DNA of 64,000 bases from Aphrophora alni (GCA_963513935.1 OY740774.1:94294861-94358860), one strand, 5' to 3'; counted from the first letter of the stretch, positions 26,201 through 41,200 are shown. Numbers and translations: made by a program. Notes: generated by a model not told the origin, from the letters alone.

Positions 26201-29200
26201 AAATATTAATTATAATAATTGTTATAATCTTAATGATTACACATTGTTTTTAATACTTAATTGAAAGTCTTTTATCAGGTACCTATGTTTTTGAAATGTA
26301 TTTTTAATTACAATAATTGGTGTTAGTTTTAAAATTATTTTTTACTTAACCACATGCATTAACTAAACAGAAATTACTACAAAATTCAATACTTACTAAA
26401 ATCATAATTTCTTTCTTTCACTTGTCAAAACATTTACCTTAGATGACAATATTTAGAAACAACTTATTTTCAAGATATTCATCTACAAGTTATTTATTTG
26501 TTATTTAAAATGTTTATTTGTAGTCCTGCACTATTTGTTAATTTTGGTAATTTATTGTCCATAGTATATAGTTGTTAACTTGTTGCAGGGCCCTTTTACA
26601 GCCATGTAGCATGTTTAGTGTGTTATTGTTGTTTAAATTTTATGTAACTGTTTTTTAAGGTTAAGTTTAAGTTTTTAAGTTGGAGCGTTCTTTACGCTCT
26701 ACTTTGCAAAGGCAATGATGACCGAAATGGTTTTTTCGCCTTTAAACCAAAAAAAAAAAAAAAAATTTAAATGTTTATGTAAATTATAATAATTGTATTC
26801 TTTCGTTTTTGGTTCACATGCTCAAGTGGAAGTAGTCACCTCTACAAATAAGTATTAATTGTTACACTTTCGCGTTAAATTTACTGTTAATCAAACTTTC
26901 TTATAAAATTCTTACAGTTCTAGTTACAGTAGATGGATATTTATTATAAATAACATACTTGTTCTACTTATTGTTTCACAGTATTCACACTCCCCATTCA
27001 GTTCAATTTTACGAGCATCAAATATTTACACAGATACATTTCTACAACTGAGTGGAGTTCTGGCAGCTTATAACCTAAGTAAGGAAATGGCTCGGTTTGG
27101 CTACATTAAATGGAAGCAGAGAATTTTTGCTAGGTTTCTCAGGTTAGTATTTTACTAATTATGAGGATATTTTCTAACTTAAAAGAGTTGATTTGAAACA
27201 AATCAGAGAAAAAATTAATTGTATCTGATTAAGATTTTTTTTTGGAGTCAGTCTACATAATTGGGATGATAGAAATTGGAATGAAATTTAAATTACCAAT
27301 CAAATTATAAAGTATAAAAGATACATTTTCTTTTATTTAAAAAAAATTTAATTGTAAAAATTTTGAAAATTATAAATTGAAATATGTTAAATTATAAGTA
27401 TATATTATGTATATAATAATAATAAACAATGTTTTTTAAAAAATTGGAAGATTAACTAATTACATGTTTGAATTTCTTCAGATTAACTCCTGCTTTACTG
27501 GCAGTTGTGCTCTTCTATGCTTACATCATGGAGCACCTGGGTTCAGGACCTCTGTGGAGGTCTATAGTTATAAAAAATGCTGATCTTTGTAAAGGAGACT
27601 TTTGGAAAAACATATTCTACATACAGAACTTTTTTCCTTTTGAAGAAATGGTAGTATTTGCTTTACTCGTTTAACCTTATTATATGAGCATGTGTAAATA
27701 AAAAACATGTCTTTAATTATTTTTATAAATCAGAATTGATTTATTTTGAAAATATAATACACTTGTTTTGTTTGTATAATTGTTGATTAAAAAGTATCAA
27801 CCACTAAATACTGGTACTTATCTAATTATAATTAAAAGATTTATTTAGGCATAGATTAGGCCTAAACAATTGAAGTTATGTTTTAACAATAACAACCTGT
27901 AATAGTTATAAAAATGAGCCTTTGTCGTACTTGAAGAGTACTTATTTTTATTAAAAAAATATTAAAAAAATGATTTTATTTTTATTATTATTTATAAACT
28001 TTTGCCAAGCTTTTTATGGGCGCCAGGAAGCGTTAGCTTACCAATTTAGAAAAGAAAGAAGTTAATTGTTATTATGATTAAAATCTCTCAGGGTCGCAAG
28101 TCCTTTTAAAAGTGTACTTCAGTGGTTCTTGATGAAATAAAGAAATCTTAAGTGTTGTGCTGAAACTTAACATGTTTTATTGAAATGCAAATATTAAAAC
28201 ATTTATACAAGGTTATCATCAAATATTATTAAACATTCATATTCAGAAATCATAGCTTAATACATCCTCATATTTCTTTATAAAAAAAATCAAATTGAAT
28301 TTTATTCATGAAATTTATTTTTTAGTTGCAACTCAAAAGAAAAAGTAAAAAGATTTTTTGTTCATTTAATTGAATTAGTGTAATTAGTAATTTAGTTCTG
28401 CAAATTAGATAAAGTTTCATTAATTTATCTATTTTAAAAAGAGGATTCTACTTTAGTAATTTCATGTTTTACAATATAAGACATTGTCTCAATATTAAAC
28501 TCCAGATTTTCAATTAAACTTATAACTAAACATTAAAAAATTATTATCCTATTATAGACAAAAATGATTTTAGAAATAAAGTCTTAACGTGTATACCAGG
28601 CACGTTTTTTTTAGTTAAAATCACAATTCCTTGTTTCCGTCTTGTAGACAATACATCTCGTCTCGTGTCGAGTCGCTGACATGGTCGATTCATTTTGCTG
28701 TACGGAATTCATTATTTTATTGTTCAAATAACTCAATGTCTGTTAGTATCATGATTAAAGTTCGAACGAGTGTCACTTAGATCAATTTTAGATTGATCTT
28801 AAGGCTACTTTTAACGTATTTACCACATTTTATAAAAATTCTCTACACAAGACAACGTCTGACTAACTTGAACGTTTCACTAGACTGCTAAACGTTTTCA
28901 CTACATATTACAAAAGTTTATATATATAAAAATACATCTGATCACGCCAGACTCCCTCTTAAGACTCTTTTATCACATATTCACTACTTTTTGAAAAAGT
29001 TTCTTTGAATTGAAAACACGTCTGACTTACTCAACTGTCCCCTTAAGACTCTAAACCACATGTCCCTTTGTCCAGCTTCCCAACCAAGCGTCCTATTTAA
29101 TCTGCAACGTATGCGAGAATTATTCTCACACCTAGCAACACTGACACGGTTCAAATTATTTTACCTAACAATATAAATATTACCTAAATATTTATTACAA

Positions 29201-32200
29201 CTTATAACTAATTTTTTATACATGACATTATTATTTTGGAAACCTATATTTAATTCTTTTATTACCCTAGTTTTAATAATCTATATTTTTGAGTCATCTT
29301 TTTGACTTCTAAAACCCCCTCCCTTATTCAACTTTAACGTTTCCCGGGTTACTTTAAATATTCAAATCTCAATATAACCATTTTTTGGTTATTTAGGTTA
29401 AAATTACCATTTTTGGTATTACAAATACCCCATCAAAGCTGTGATTCAATATATAATATTGAAACACAGATTTCTCTTTTATTTAACAAAAAAAATTTTA
29501 ACTTCAAAAAAAAAACTTTCAAATTCGGTCCCTATAGATTTCCAAAATTAAAAAAGTTTCAGCAAACTAAGAATATTCATATTCCTTTTTTAAAAAAAAC
29601 AAAACTTTAAAATAAGAAATCTTCTCTCTTTAATTACATTAAACATCTTATAATCTATTGATTCACTAAATCTACCTAGTTGCATTTTATTATCAATCAA
29701 ACCACTTATACCCAAATCTTATCCATCATCAAAAAACCTTCATCAACTTCTTATCGTTGAGCTGTCCATCACTCATCTTTTATCTTGCGACGTCAGAGTG
29801 TCTACTCCTGATTGCTAAAAGAAAAAAATATCTCTATCTCTTTGCCAAGATCCTAACTATTCATCTGAATATTTCTTTCACTTTAATACAATCCAAAATT
29901 AAAACTTCTCATTTTTATTTAATATCATTACAAAATTATTTACTTATTACTCAAAATCATTTTAATTTACTTTAAACTCTTCAATTTTAATCTTATATTA
30001 TTTTAGTTTAAATCCAATAATTATTTATTCTTACTTAAATTCTTAATTACTCTTTGTCTCGCTGGGACAACATGTTAACTACTGATTTTACAATTACCAA
30101 AAACTCCTCTCTTCAACTAAAATTCAAAAAAATATAACATCATTATTACAAAAAAAAAATCACTTATAAACTCATCTCATCTATTTCAAAATTACCTCTT
30201 TACAATTGTATCATCTTTTAGTACCTTATCTTAAAATTATTTCCATCTTATCTTTCATATTTTAATAATTCAAGTTGCATTAATCCCCAAAAAACTCTTC
30301 ATCATCTATTTATGCAGACCTCGCGGGTTACCTACATATTTGTATAAATAATCTCTTTATTTCAACGTAGCTTCCTTTAAAAATCATAATAATCGCCGTA
30401 TTTCGTAGAATTCCTCAAATCTCCCTTTATTTCATTAAAATCGTCGCATATTTCCTTTATTTCATTAAAATCGTCGTATATTTCCTTTATTTCATCGCAG
30501 TATTCAAAAAACCTCTTAAAAACTAAAATTTACCATTAATGCAACCTAACTACTCTTTTTATAAAAGCTTATTAACAGAACAACTTCATTTTAAATACCA
30601 CTTTACTCAACAATTCTGTAAAGTCATCATCTTCTTATAAAAACTCAAAAATTCTTTCATTTAAATTACTTCATTAAAATCTCCTTTGTCATCAATCACT
30701 TAAATACAAAAAACTTATAAAAATAAAAAATTATCATTGCTTTCCCAGCTAACATCTGATTTCATCAAAATCTTTAGACACCTTTATCAAATAACTTCTC
30801 ACCATCATCTATTGTTTTAAATTCAAACATTATTTATCAAAAAATCATTAATTGTTTATTTTATTTATAAATTTCATCAAAATCTCTCTTATCATTATCA
30901 ATTTACTACTCCTTCCTTTAAAAAACAAGAACTTAACCTCCTTTATTCATTATTTAACATCAAAAAACTTAAAAAACTTAATTATTATCTGTCTTGGCAA
31001 AACCACATAGATTCTCTTCATATTATATTATTTATTAATTATATCTCCTTCTTTAAAAAACAAAAACTTTATCATCTTTAACTCCATTATTCATTTTATT
31101 ACCATTTCATTATTAAAAAACAAAAAACTTCAATATTATTATCATCTTAGCAATGCCTCTTGAAAACCACTCAATTCCTTTACAAGTTACCTTTCAAATC
31201 TCAAATTATTTAAATCTAACAATATTTTGCATATAATTACTTATTTTATTATTCTTAACTATTGTAAACAAATATCAAATACCTTTTTTTTTTTTTTTTT
31301 TTTTTTTATATATAAGCCAAGCATTATTACTCTTAATCTATTATATACATTTTAAAAATTACTATCTTTCTTACTAAATTACTCCCTAATAATGTCACGT
31401 CCGGTTTTATTTTGTATATATACAGATTGATCAGTTCTGTATACACTACACTTTATCTTTCTTCTATCATCTGTCTAAAGTATCATTACATGGAAATTCT
31501 ATGTAATATTATATCAAATTATTTTTGTCTTTACCGTTGTTACAAATTCTCCATCATCTTATCAAAAATACTTTCAATTTTACTTAAAACATTTTAATTT
31601 TAAAACTTTTACAAATTTTAACTCATCATTTTCCAAAATTTACTTTTTTATCCAAATTTTAATTATTTAGTAGTCTCTTGTATGTTCTCCTATTATCTCC
31701 AATATCCACGACACTTCTTGTCGACTTAATTACACTTTGTATCCTTCTGATTACAACTTTAGACACTTACATTTAAGTCTGCATTATGATCTTCAGATGT
31801 GAGAAGGTTGAAATGCAAAATTCCTACTCAGTTCAGAATAAGGCCCACCTCACAACCTTACAACCACAATACACCTTTAATGCTGTCTACATGCCTTATT
31901 TCTAAGAATAAGACATGTTTTCGACTACCGTTACCCTGCCTCCTCCCATTTTGTTCATGTACTCCTTAAATGCATTTACACGAAGAAAATTTTAAAATTC
32001 ATAAAAATTTCATTAAAATCGTTTCATCCGAAGTTGAAATAATGTTTATTTTTACCAAGTTTATTACTAGCATCGTCGATTTTCTGTTTATGTAATCCTT
32101 TCTAGATGTTATTATTCAAATTCAAAAAGAAAATTTTATTTTTTAAAATTTATTCTAAGTTCTTTACCTAGAAATTTTACCTTCAATACTATTAAAGTTA

Positions 32201-35200
32201 TTTAAGTAATCTACTTTTCTTCTTGTTTACTTTATTTAAAGCCAATTATCCTTTATTTAAGCAAATTTTATTTGAAAACACAAGTTAAATTAGAATTATA
32301 CGTCAAAAGTTTTTTTTTTTTATTTTCCTAGACAGCATTTTGGTAACACCCTATATTTCGTCTCAATGTCATGCATAGGACTGACTAAGGAATAAACAAT
32401 CTCCCCTAGCTGTATGAAGCAATATATCTGTCTACTGATAAGAAGTGAACCTTTTAGCTCCAACTAGATTCTATTTCTCTCGTCATTATTGAATATTTTA
32501 TTGAATCCACCTACTTAATATTGAATATTGTTTCTTCAACACTACTCTGAATCCTTGCTTCGAACTAACTATCTTATCTATGTCACGTAAAATCAATATT
32601 TATCTTAGAGTAAACAACACTCGGTTATTTACTAACAATCTTGCATCTTTCACTTAGCAAATACCTAAACGTTTCTAAATATTATTTCTTCTTAATCATA
32701 CTAGCTTGGCATATAATTATTTTCTATATTTCTGTCTTAGCTTACAAAATTTATCAGTACACACAAATTATTAGTATTCATAACTCTTAATTATTTATTT
32801 TCAAACTTAAACTTACTTATTAACAAAATCTTAACTACTTTTTATTAATTATCTTAAAAATCAAGTCCGTGTGTTTATAAAAATGTCTTTACATTTATAT
32901 CCGTCGTTCCAAATTTCAATTGATTACAACAATTATAAATTATCTATTTCTTTCGATGGTTCCCCGATTGGTGAAAAATTTTAAAGTACATGATTGAATT
33001 TTTTAACACACTTTTGATGTTAAATACTTCTGTCCACACGGACAGTTTGTCTAGCCTAGTCATCACAACAGACCCTTTCCTAACAAAAGATCCCACTTTG
33101 TTATTGTCTCTGAGTATTGACAAAATACTTTTCTCTTTCTCCCTTACAGACATATCTACATTTCTCTTTCTCTCAAACATCTTAGAATCTAATGACCCAA
33201 ATTTGTCATCTGTCAGCTTAGCATTCCTAACCTTATCATACTCCTTTGCTTTTACAAAAATCTCTTTCACACACCCATTTTTATATTCACATTCAACATT
33301 ATACTGTTCACTAAAACTTTTAATTTTTTTTTCTTGAATTTTAAAAATACTTGTAAATTTCAACATTACGTAGTTTTCAAAGCTTGCATTACTACAAAAG
33401 TTTTGCCTTCTTACACAAACAGCTGACTCTTTTATTATTACATCATTTATCTTATTCACACATTCATTTACTTTAATTTTACCCTTGTTATTTAAATCAC
33501 TTACAATCTCTCTAACCCCATCAAAATTGGTAACCCCATCATTTTTCTTAATTTCAACATTACCTGTTAACTGTTTTAACTCATTGTTTTCAAAAGATTC
33601 ATTCTGACATATCTTAGGCCTATTCATTATTTTAATTTTTAATTTTTCTATCTCAAATTTACTGTTCATACTTTGCCCAAACTTTTCTATTTCCCCCAAC
33701 ATCTTGGACTTAATCTGACTTAAACCATCATTCACAACACACTCATTCTTACTCATATTAGGCTTAACCATTGTCTCAATTTTTAATTTTTCTTGTCTTG
33801 ATTCTAAATTTTCTTGTTTTGATTCCTGATTAAAGTTATCCAATTTATTCATCATCTTTTCTGATTCTTTCAAAAGTAATTCTAACATTTTGATAATTTC
33901 TTTACCCTGATCATTATTTATTACACCCTTATCTACTTTACCCTGTTCAATTACTCTAACCTGTTCAGCCCTTAGATTATCATTATTATTATTAGTACCC
34001 TCCATTTTCTTTAAATTTTGATCTTCTTTTACCAAATTACTATTATTATTTACTGAATCACTTAAAACTTTATTTATTCCATCAAAATCACTAACCCCAC
34101 CATTTTTCTTAACTTTTAAATTTTCATTATTATCTACCTCATTGTTTACTTTATTATTATTACTAAAAAACTCATTCTTTATATTATCAAATTTACAATA
34201 ATAATCATCTTTTTCTGCTTTATTGGTTATCACTCTTACAGCTACCATAGTTACGGGAGGTGCTTCTTCTAATAGCCTATCCTTCATTTTTTTATAACTT
34301 TCATTTCTCGCTTCAAACCCAGCTAATATCATGTTTTTTATTTCTTTTTTAAATTCAGATTCCCTTTCTATTAAATTTTGTCCTAACCTTACATGCCATT
34401 GTTTTTCTAATTCTTCCCTACTCATTGTTATCCACCATAGGTTACAAACTCTCCCATCACTACTCTTTGCTGCTAAATTTACACTACACTCTTTATTTAC
34501 GTTTAAAAAATACTTTTCAACTTCCCGTTTTATTGCTTCACCTTCTGCATTAATCCTCTCTACATTAGTTATTAACTTATTATTATTATCTCCCTCCATT
34601 TTAATTATTATTATTATTTGAACTTTAAATTTAGAATTGGTTATTTTAAAATTACTTATCTACTTATTATTAAAAAAATTTTAGAGAGAACATTCTTATT
34701 TTTATGTTGACTATGAATATTCTTACCTTTTTGATAAGAATTTCTAATCCACCAAGAAACCACTGTTTTTTCGACTTATATTCTTATATTTTTCAATATA
34801 AGAATACAGCCCCGAGTTGAGCGACACTTGTAATAGTTATAAAAATGAGCCTTTGTCGTACTTGAAGAGTACTTATTTTTATTAAAAAAATATTAAAAAA
34901 ATGATTTTATTTTTATTATTATTTATAAACTTTTGCCAAGCTTTTTATGGGCGCCAGGAAGCGTTAGCTTACCAATTTAGAAAAGAAAGAAGTTAATTGT
35001 TATTATGATTAAAATCTCTCAGGGTCGCAAGTCCTTTTAAAAGTGTACTTCAGTGGTTCTTGATGAAATAAAGAAATCTTAAGTGTTGTGCTGAAACTTA
35101 ACATGTTTTATTGAAATGCAAATATTAAAACATTTATACAAGGTTATCATCAAATATTATTAAACATTCATATTCAGAAATCATAGCTTAATACATCCTC

Positions 35201-38200
35201 ATATTTCTTTATAAAAAAAATCAAATTGAATTTTATTCATGAAATTTATTTTTTAGTTGCAACTCAAAAGAAAAAGTAAAAAGATTTTTTGTTCATTTAA
35301 TTGAATTAGTGTAATTAGTAATTTAGTTCTGCAAATTAGATAAAGTTTCATTAATTTATCTATTTTAAAAAGAGGATTCTACTTTAGTAATTTCATGTTT
35401 TACAATATAAGACATTGTCTCAATATTAAACTCCAGATTTTCAATTAAACTTATAACTAAACATTAAAAAATTATTATCCTATTATAGACAAAAATGATT
35501 TTAGAAATAAAGTCTTAACGTGTATACCAGGCACGTTTTTTTTAGTTAAAATCACAATTCCTTGTTTCCGTCTTGTAGACAATACATCTCGTCTCGTGTC
35601 GAGTCGCTGACATGGTCGATTCATTTTGCTGTACGGAATTCATTATTTTATTGTTCAAATAACTCAATGTCTGTTAGTATCATGATTAAAGTTCGAACGA
35701 GTGTCACTTAGATCAATTTTAGATTGATCTTAAGGCTACTTTTAACGTATTTACCACATTTTATAAAAATTCTCTACACAAGACAACGTCTGACTAACTT
35801 GAACGTTTCACTAGACTGCTAAACGTTTTCACTACATATTACAAAAGTTTATATATATAAAAATACATCTGATCACGCCAGACTCCCTCTTAAGACTCTT
35901 TTATCACATATTCACTACTTTTTGAAAAAGTTTCTTTGAATTGAAAACACGTCTGACTTACTCAACTGTCCCCTTAAGACTCTAAACCACATGTCCCTTT
36001 GTCCAGCTTCCCAACCAAGCGTCCTATTTAATCTGCAACGTATGCGAGAATTATTCTCACACCTAGCAACACTGACACGGTTCAAATTATTTTACCTAAC
36101 AATATAAATATTACCTAAATATTTATTACAACTTATAACTAATTTTTTATACATGACATTATTATTTTGGAAACCTATATTTAATTCTTTTATTACCCTA
36201 GTTTTAATAATCTATATTTTTGAGTCATCTTTTTGACTTCTAAAACCCCCTCCCTTATTCAACTTTAACGTTTCCCGGGTTACTTTAAATATTCAAATCT
36301 CAATATAACCATTTTTTGGTTATTTAGGTTAAAATTACCATTTTTGGTATTACAAACCTATAAAAAACTGTAAGGTCGATTGAAATATCTCCTCTAACAA
36401 CTTGTAAAAATTCTTGGCCTGGAAGAGTAATGATTTATGGTATGCAATTATATATTCTCCTGTCAGGTTCATATAATATATCTGTAGGTTATATTTATGT
36501 AAACTTAGATAGTAACACTAGGGAAAAAAAAAAGTTGGTTTTATTTTTCTCTCCTATGCTGACATAAAAAGAATGATACAGACATCAATTTAATTTAATG
36601 TTTGATTTCAGTTAAAACGTTTTTATTTTAACTTTTGTCTTTATAAATTATAAATTAATTTATAGACACCATTCTACAATGCAAGTACAGTAAATATTGT
36701 AAATTTTATGGTATGAGTCGGCGACTGTAATTAATTTTCTTGTACTCCATATTACTGTGCCTAGAAAATCGTTTGCGAGCATTTACTTTTGCCAACATTA
36801 CTTTTAATTTAAAACAGATGTAAAGTCAAATTTTGAAAAAAAAACTTCAACGAATAATTCATAGATATCAGACAATCATTTTGACAAATATTTCTTTTCA
36901 ACTGATTCAGTTTTACTTGTGTCACCATTTTTAAATTAGCAAGTTATAAATAGGCAGGAATATGTGTATAAACCAATTCCTACAAAAGACATAAATTTAT
37001 CTTTATAGTTCAATAAGAAAGTGGTAAGAATGCAGACAGCTACATGGGTCAGTTTTGTCGTGGTATGTTAGATTTTAATTACTTATAAAAGAGTACTTAA
37101 CTATGTTTTTCTGTATATAATAAATACAATAATAATCTTAAAATTAATTATTTATTTCAGTGTGCAACTCACACACATCAACTAGCAATAGACATGCAGC
37201 TGTTTCTAAGTGCACCTCTGTTGGTATATTTGTTATATCGGTGGCCTCAACGAAGTATGATTTTGTTATTTGTCCTCCATATTGGACTTGCAACTTTGAG
37301 GTACATCATAGTTCTCAATAATAATCTGTCTACATTCATTTACCACAGTATGACGTAAGTATTGCTAATATTTAAATTATGTTACTAAAATAAGAAACAA
37401 ACTTCATAATTTATTGTAAAATTTGTTATTAGGTTTATGATTTATTTTCCTATTTTATATAATGATGATTTATTTTAATATTTTCAACTGAAAATAGAAC
37501 CAATTGATAATATGGTTATGTGGTGCGTTAGGAGTACCTCATAATGTCCACAGAAATTTTCGAAGAATATTTTGTCTCTTAACTAATTTAAATATTATAA
37601 TAATATACAGTATTTACATTTTAGTTTCTAAAAACAAGCTAAATAAAGTTTTTAAAAACAACACATTTCACAATCAATCTAAATAAAATGATATTTCATT
37701 TCCTTCAGGAGCTGAAGCACACATTATAGTACATGTGTGGTAATCCTAAGGCACCTTAGTTGGATTTACATCTTTTCCCTGTAGTTTTATGAGTTATATC
37801 TCTCTCTTTCATCGTTTTTATCTTGACCAATACTATTAGTGTTCTCTTCCGACTTCTACACTATTAGCATATTCAAATTCTAGGAGTCTTGGAGTCTTTA
37901 TTTTAGTCAACGAAATAATGGGAATTAGATTCAAAATTTTTATTTATCTATTAACTTTTTTCTTATTGGTATTCTTTCTTATCTTATTCTATTTGGTTTT
38001 TGGAGGTAGCCCATCAGCAGGAATGTTACAATCGTACAAAACACATGTTTTGTGATTTTATAGATTTTGATGATGGGCTATTGGCCAAAACCATGATAGA
38101 AGAATACCAATAAAAAAAAAGGATTAGTAAAATAAGGATTTTACATCTTTATTTGATGTTATTTTCTTCTATTTTTATATGAAAAATAATAATACTCATC

Positions 38201-41200
38201 TTGGGTTTTTTTCTACTGATGTAACACTATCACTTTTACCAAATTATAACTCCCTCCCCAGTGTTGTGACATAGTCAACACCCCTAATTTGTTATGAATG
38301 CCTAATTTCTTTTATGTCAATTCAATGACAACACTGTATTTGAGATTTCTATGCAATGACGTAGTTATGAAATACCTAAATTCTATAAAAGTCTTCATTT
38401 GTGCTGCTGTTACGAGAAAATATTTGATATGTCTAGAAGTTTTCTTTTTCTATTTATATTTTGGTTGTGCAACGCTGTCTTTTGATTATATTATTCAGTT
38501 TTCTGTCAAATCGTTGCATCAGAAAACATGATGAATTATGAAGTTCATTTATCTACTTTACTGTTTTATTTTTTAAATAAATATAAGTCCTATTACTAGA
38601 TACAAAGTGTGATTTGTAAATTTGTCAGAATGATGATGTACAATTGTGTGTGTGTGTGTCTGAATTTCCACTTATGTCAATAAGTTATATTTAAAAAAAG
38701 GCCCTTGCTTTACCACAAGTTGGAAAGAACCAAATTATTGTAAAGAAAAAATCAGATTCTAACCCAGGGTTATTGTTACTTTTAGTCAGATAGCAAACAA
38801 CTTAAACCATGTTACTACCAGAACACAATGGTGTACTTATTTTTTTAATGATATTTGAAGTGTCATATTGCTCTTACTTATATTTCCGGGTTACAAAAGA
38901 TCAAATTTATTTATTAACATGTTCAGTTACAGTCCAATTTTGTTGAAACTAATAAAATTGATGTATTTGGTGCAATAAGTTTGAATTTGATATTTGTTTA
39001 TACATTCATGACCAGAATTTACATAAAAATTCCAAAATAAAACCACAATGTTTGCACAATTTTAAATGGTGTTGCAATGGTACTTTGAAATAATACTTGG
39101 GGGAATGACAAGATGCAAATTATTTTGAAAGTAAAGGGTTAAAATGTCTGCTCGTTAACAATCACCATTAAAAAGTGCCTTAAAAAGTGTTTGAAATTAA
39201 AAAAAGTTGTTATAAACTAATTAAAACACTTAGCAAGAACTTTCAAAATTCTAGTTCCAACATTTAATATTGTTCTAAAATTGAAAATTGTTACAAATAG
39301 TTATGGTTATCCTTGTAGGCAAACATCAATTGAAATCAGATTCACAAATATTGTTTCAGAAACAGTTCTTTAATGAAGTACCGTACCTATACATCAAACT
39401 CTGAAATTTTGAACTGAGCATAGATCAAGCAGATTATTCAACCAATAAATATTCACAAAACACATTATTTTATTTATATTACAAATAAATCAACCAAACG
39501 ATTTACATCTTGAAACCTTCATAAATAGTTGAACAATGAGCACTGTCATGAATTTTACAGTTGAAAACACCAAGTCCCCTACAGTACCACAAGTTAGGTC
39601 AATAACACAACACAAATAAACTTTGTGATCTACCTCCGATGATGATAACTTGGTTAGCGGAATGTACATCAGGGAACTGTAATAACATAGGCTAATAAAT
39701 TTTGGCCAAAAGATTATTTGTGTTGTGTTATTGACCTAACTTGTGGTAGGGGACATAGTGTTTACAATCTTCATATAAATACTAAAGGCTTTTGTTTTTA
39801 ACTTATTTGTATAAAAAAGTTAAGGACAAAGAAATAATATGAAAAATAGAAAATACTTTATATTTCAGTTTAACAAAAGTTCAGTTGTGGTTTGGTTGGT
39901 TTAGCTGGTGTATCACTGAAGAGGACGACCTTGTCGTTGAAACGCGTCTGATACTTAGGCATATTTTTTTATGAATTGTGTTCTGTGTGTTTGTTATACT
40001 GTATAGTTTTTCTCATAAGTCAAGCTCAACATTTAATATAATAATATATATTTCAGTTATTTACATAGGTTTTAGTAAACCACAATATAAAGTATTTTCA
40101 ATTTTTTAAAACTTTTATTTTCTCTTTCATGCAAATAAATTAAATCTTGATTAATTGGTGTAGCAAAAAAAAAAATTATAAAGGCAATTAATTGGACCAC
40201 TATTGAACTTACATTTAATCATTACTGAATTTATATACTAATTAAGGAAGACAATTCCACAACAATTATAGATTTATTTTTGTTCCTAGACTCACAGATC
40301 TGTACAAGACTGCTAACCTAACATATAGCCAAGCCCTGCACAGAGCTACACCTTATATGATGGGCATTGCAACAGGGCACTTATTGTACTCCTGCAAAAG
40401 AAAACTTCATTTATCAAAGGTAAAATCAAAATCTTTATTTTCCATTAATATATTTCTACATAGAATGTATCTTTATTTTATAAATACAGATTATATAAAA
40501 CTAAAATCTAATAATTTTTATTCCAAAATCTAGATGCTATTCTTGTATTCTATAAAGATAGTTTCACAAGACACTTCATTTTCCTAAATTGAACTTATCG
40601 ATCACAAGGCTTGACACGCATAATTATTGCTAACCACATTTTAATTTGAAACATGCCATAAGGGCAATTATAGTCAACTCTTTTTATTTGTGAATGTCCT
40701 ATCCATGTTAAAGAATAAATCATGCAAGAGAAAAACAATAATAATAGACAGTAATATGTCCTGAAATTTTCACCACTTGTAACAATGTGCAAAATATGAA
40801 GACAAAGAAATGGAGAGTTGTGAACGAGGATAAAATTGTAATAATAATATAGTTGATAATTCCCCTAAATCCCCATTACAGGAACAACAACTAAAACACA
40901 ATAATAATAATTTAGTTTTATTCCATTAAATACATATCAGCAAGAGGCTACTCAGATACAGTCATATAGTTAATCTGGGGGGGGGGGTCAAATTATAACA
41001 ATACAAAATATGACTAATTAAAAAAATTTAATAATTACACAGCCTTTAAATTATTTAAAACTTGCTCTGAAAATGAATAAAAATATACACCAATAAATTT
41101 ATTTAATAACAAAGTCATGTTGAATATAACATAACTAACTTTAATGTAATAGCAGATATTTCTTGTTGAAACTCCATAGTCAAGGATAAAATAAAGCAAA

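Larger units (their letters stand above)
27898..36354 (-). mobile_element. Non-autonomous LTR retrotransposon (LARD-like), 8,457 bp
   Basis: Two direct LTRs of 1,526 bp each (27898-29423, 34829-36354) bound a 5,405-bp interior. The element is flanked by AACC at 27894-27897 and again at 36355-36358, a 4-bp target duplication. LTR ends are TGTAATA...TATTACA. Next to the right-hand LTR on the minus strand, AGTGTCGCTCAACTCGGGGC resembles the Lys-tRNA-type primer site of insect gypsy-like elements, with several mismatches. Next to the left LTR is a weak purine tract, GATGGGG, so the element reads on the minus strand. The only long frame is the gag-like one (32944-34599). No protease, RT, RNase H or integrase was seen. 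The two LTRs read as identical, implying recent insertion. It sits in intron 9 of the NRF-6-like gene, antisense to it. Confidence 0.9.

Noticed and set aside
32990..34621. Open frames on the + strand opposite the gag-like gene
   Set aside because: They are reverse shadows of the 551-codon minus-strand frame and show only low-complexity content.
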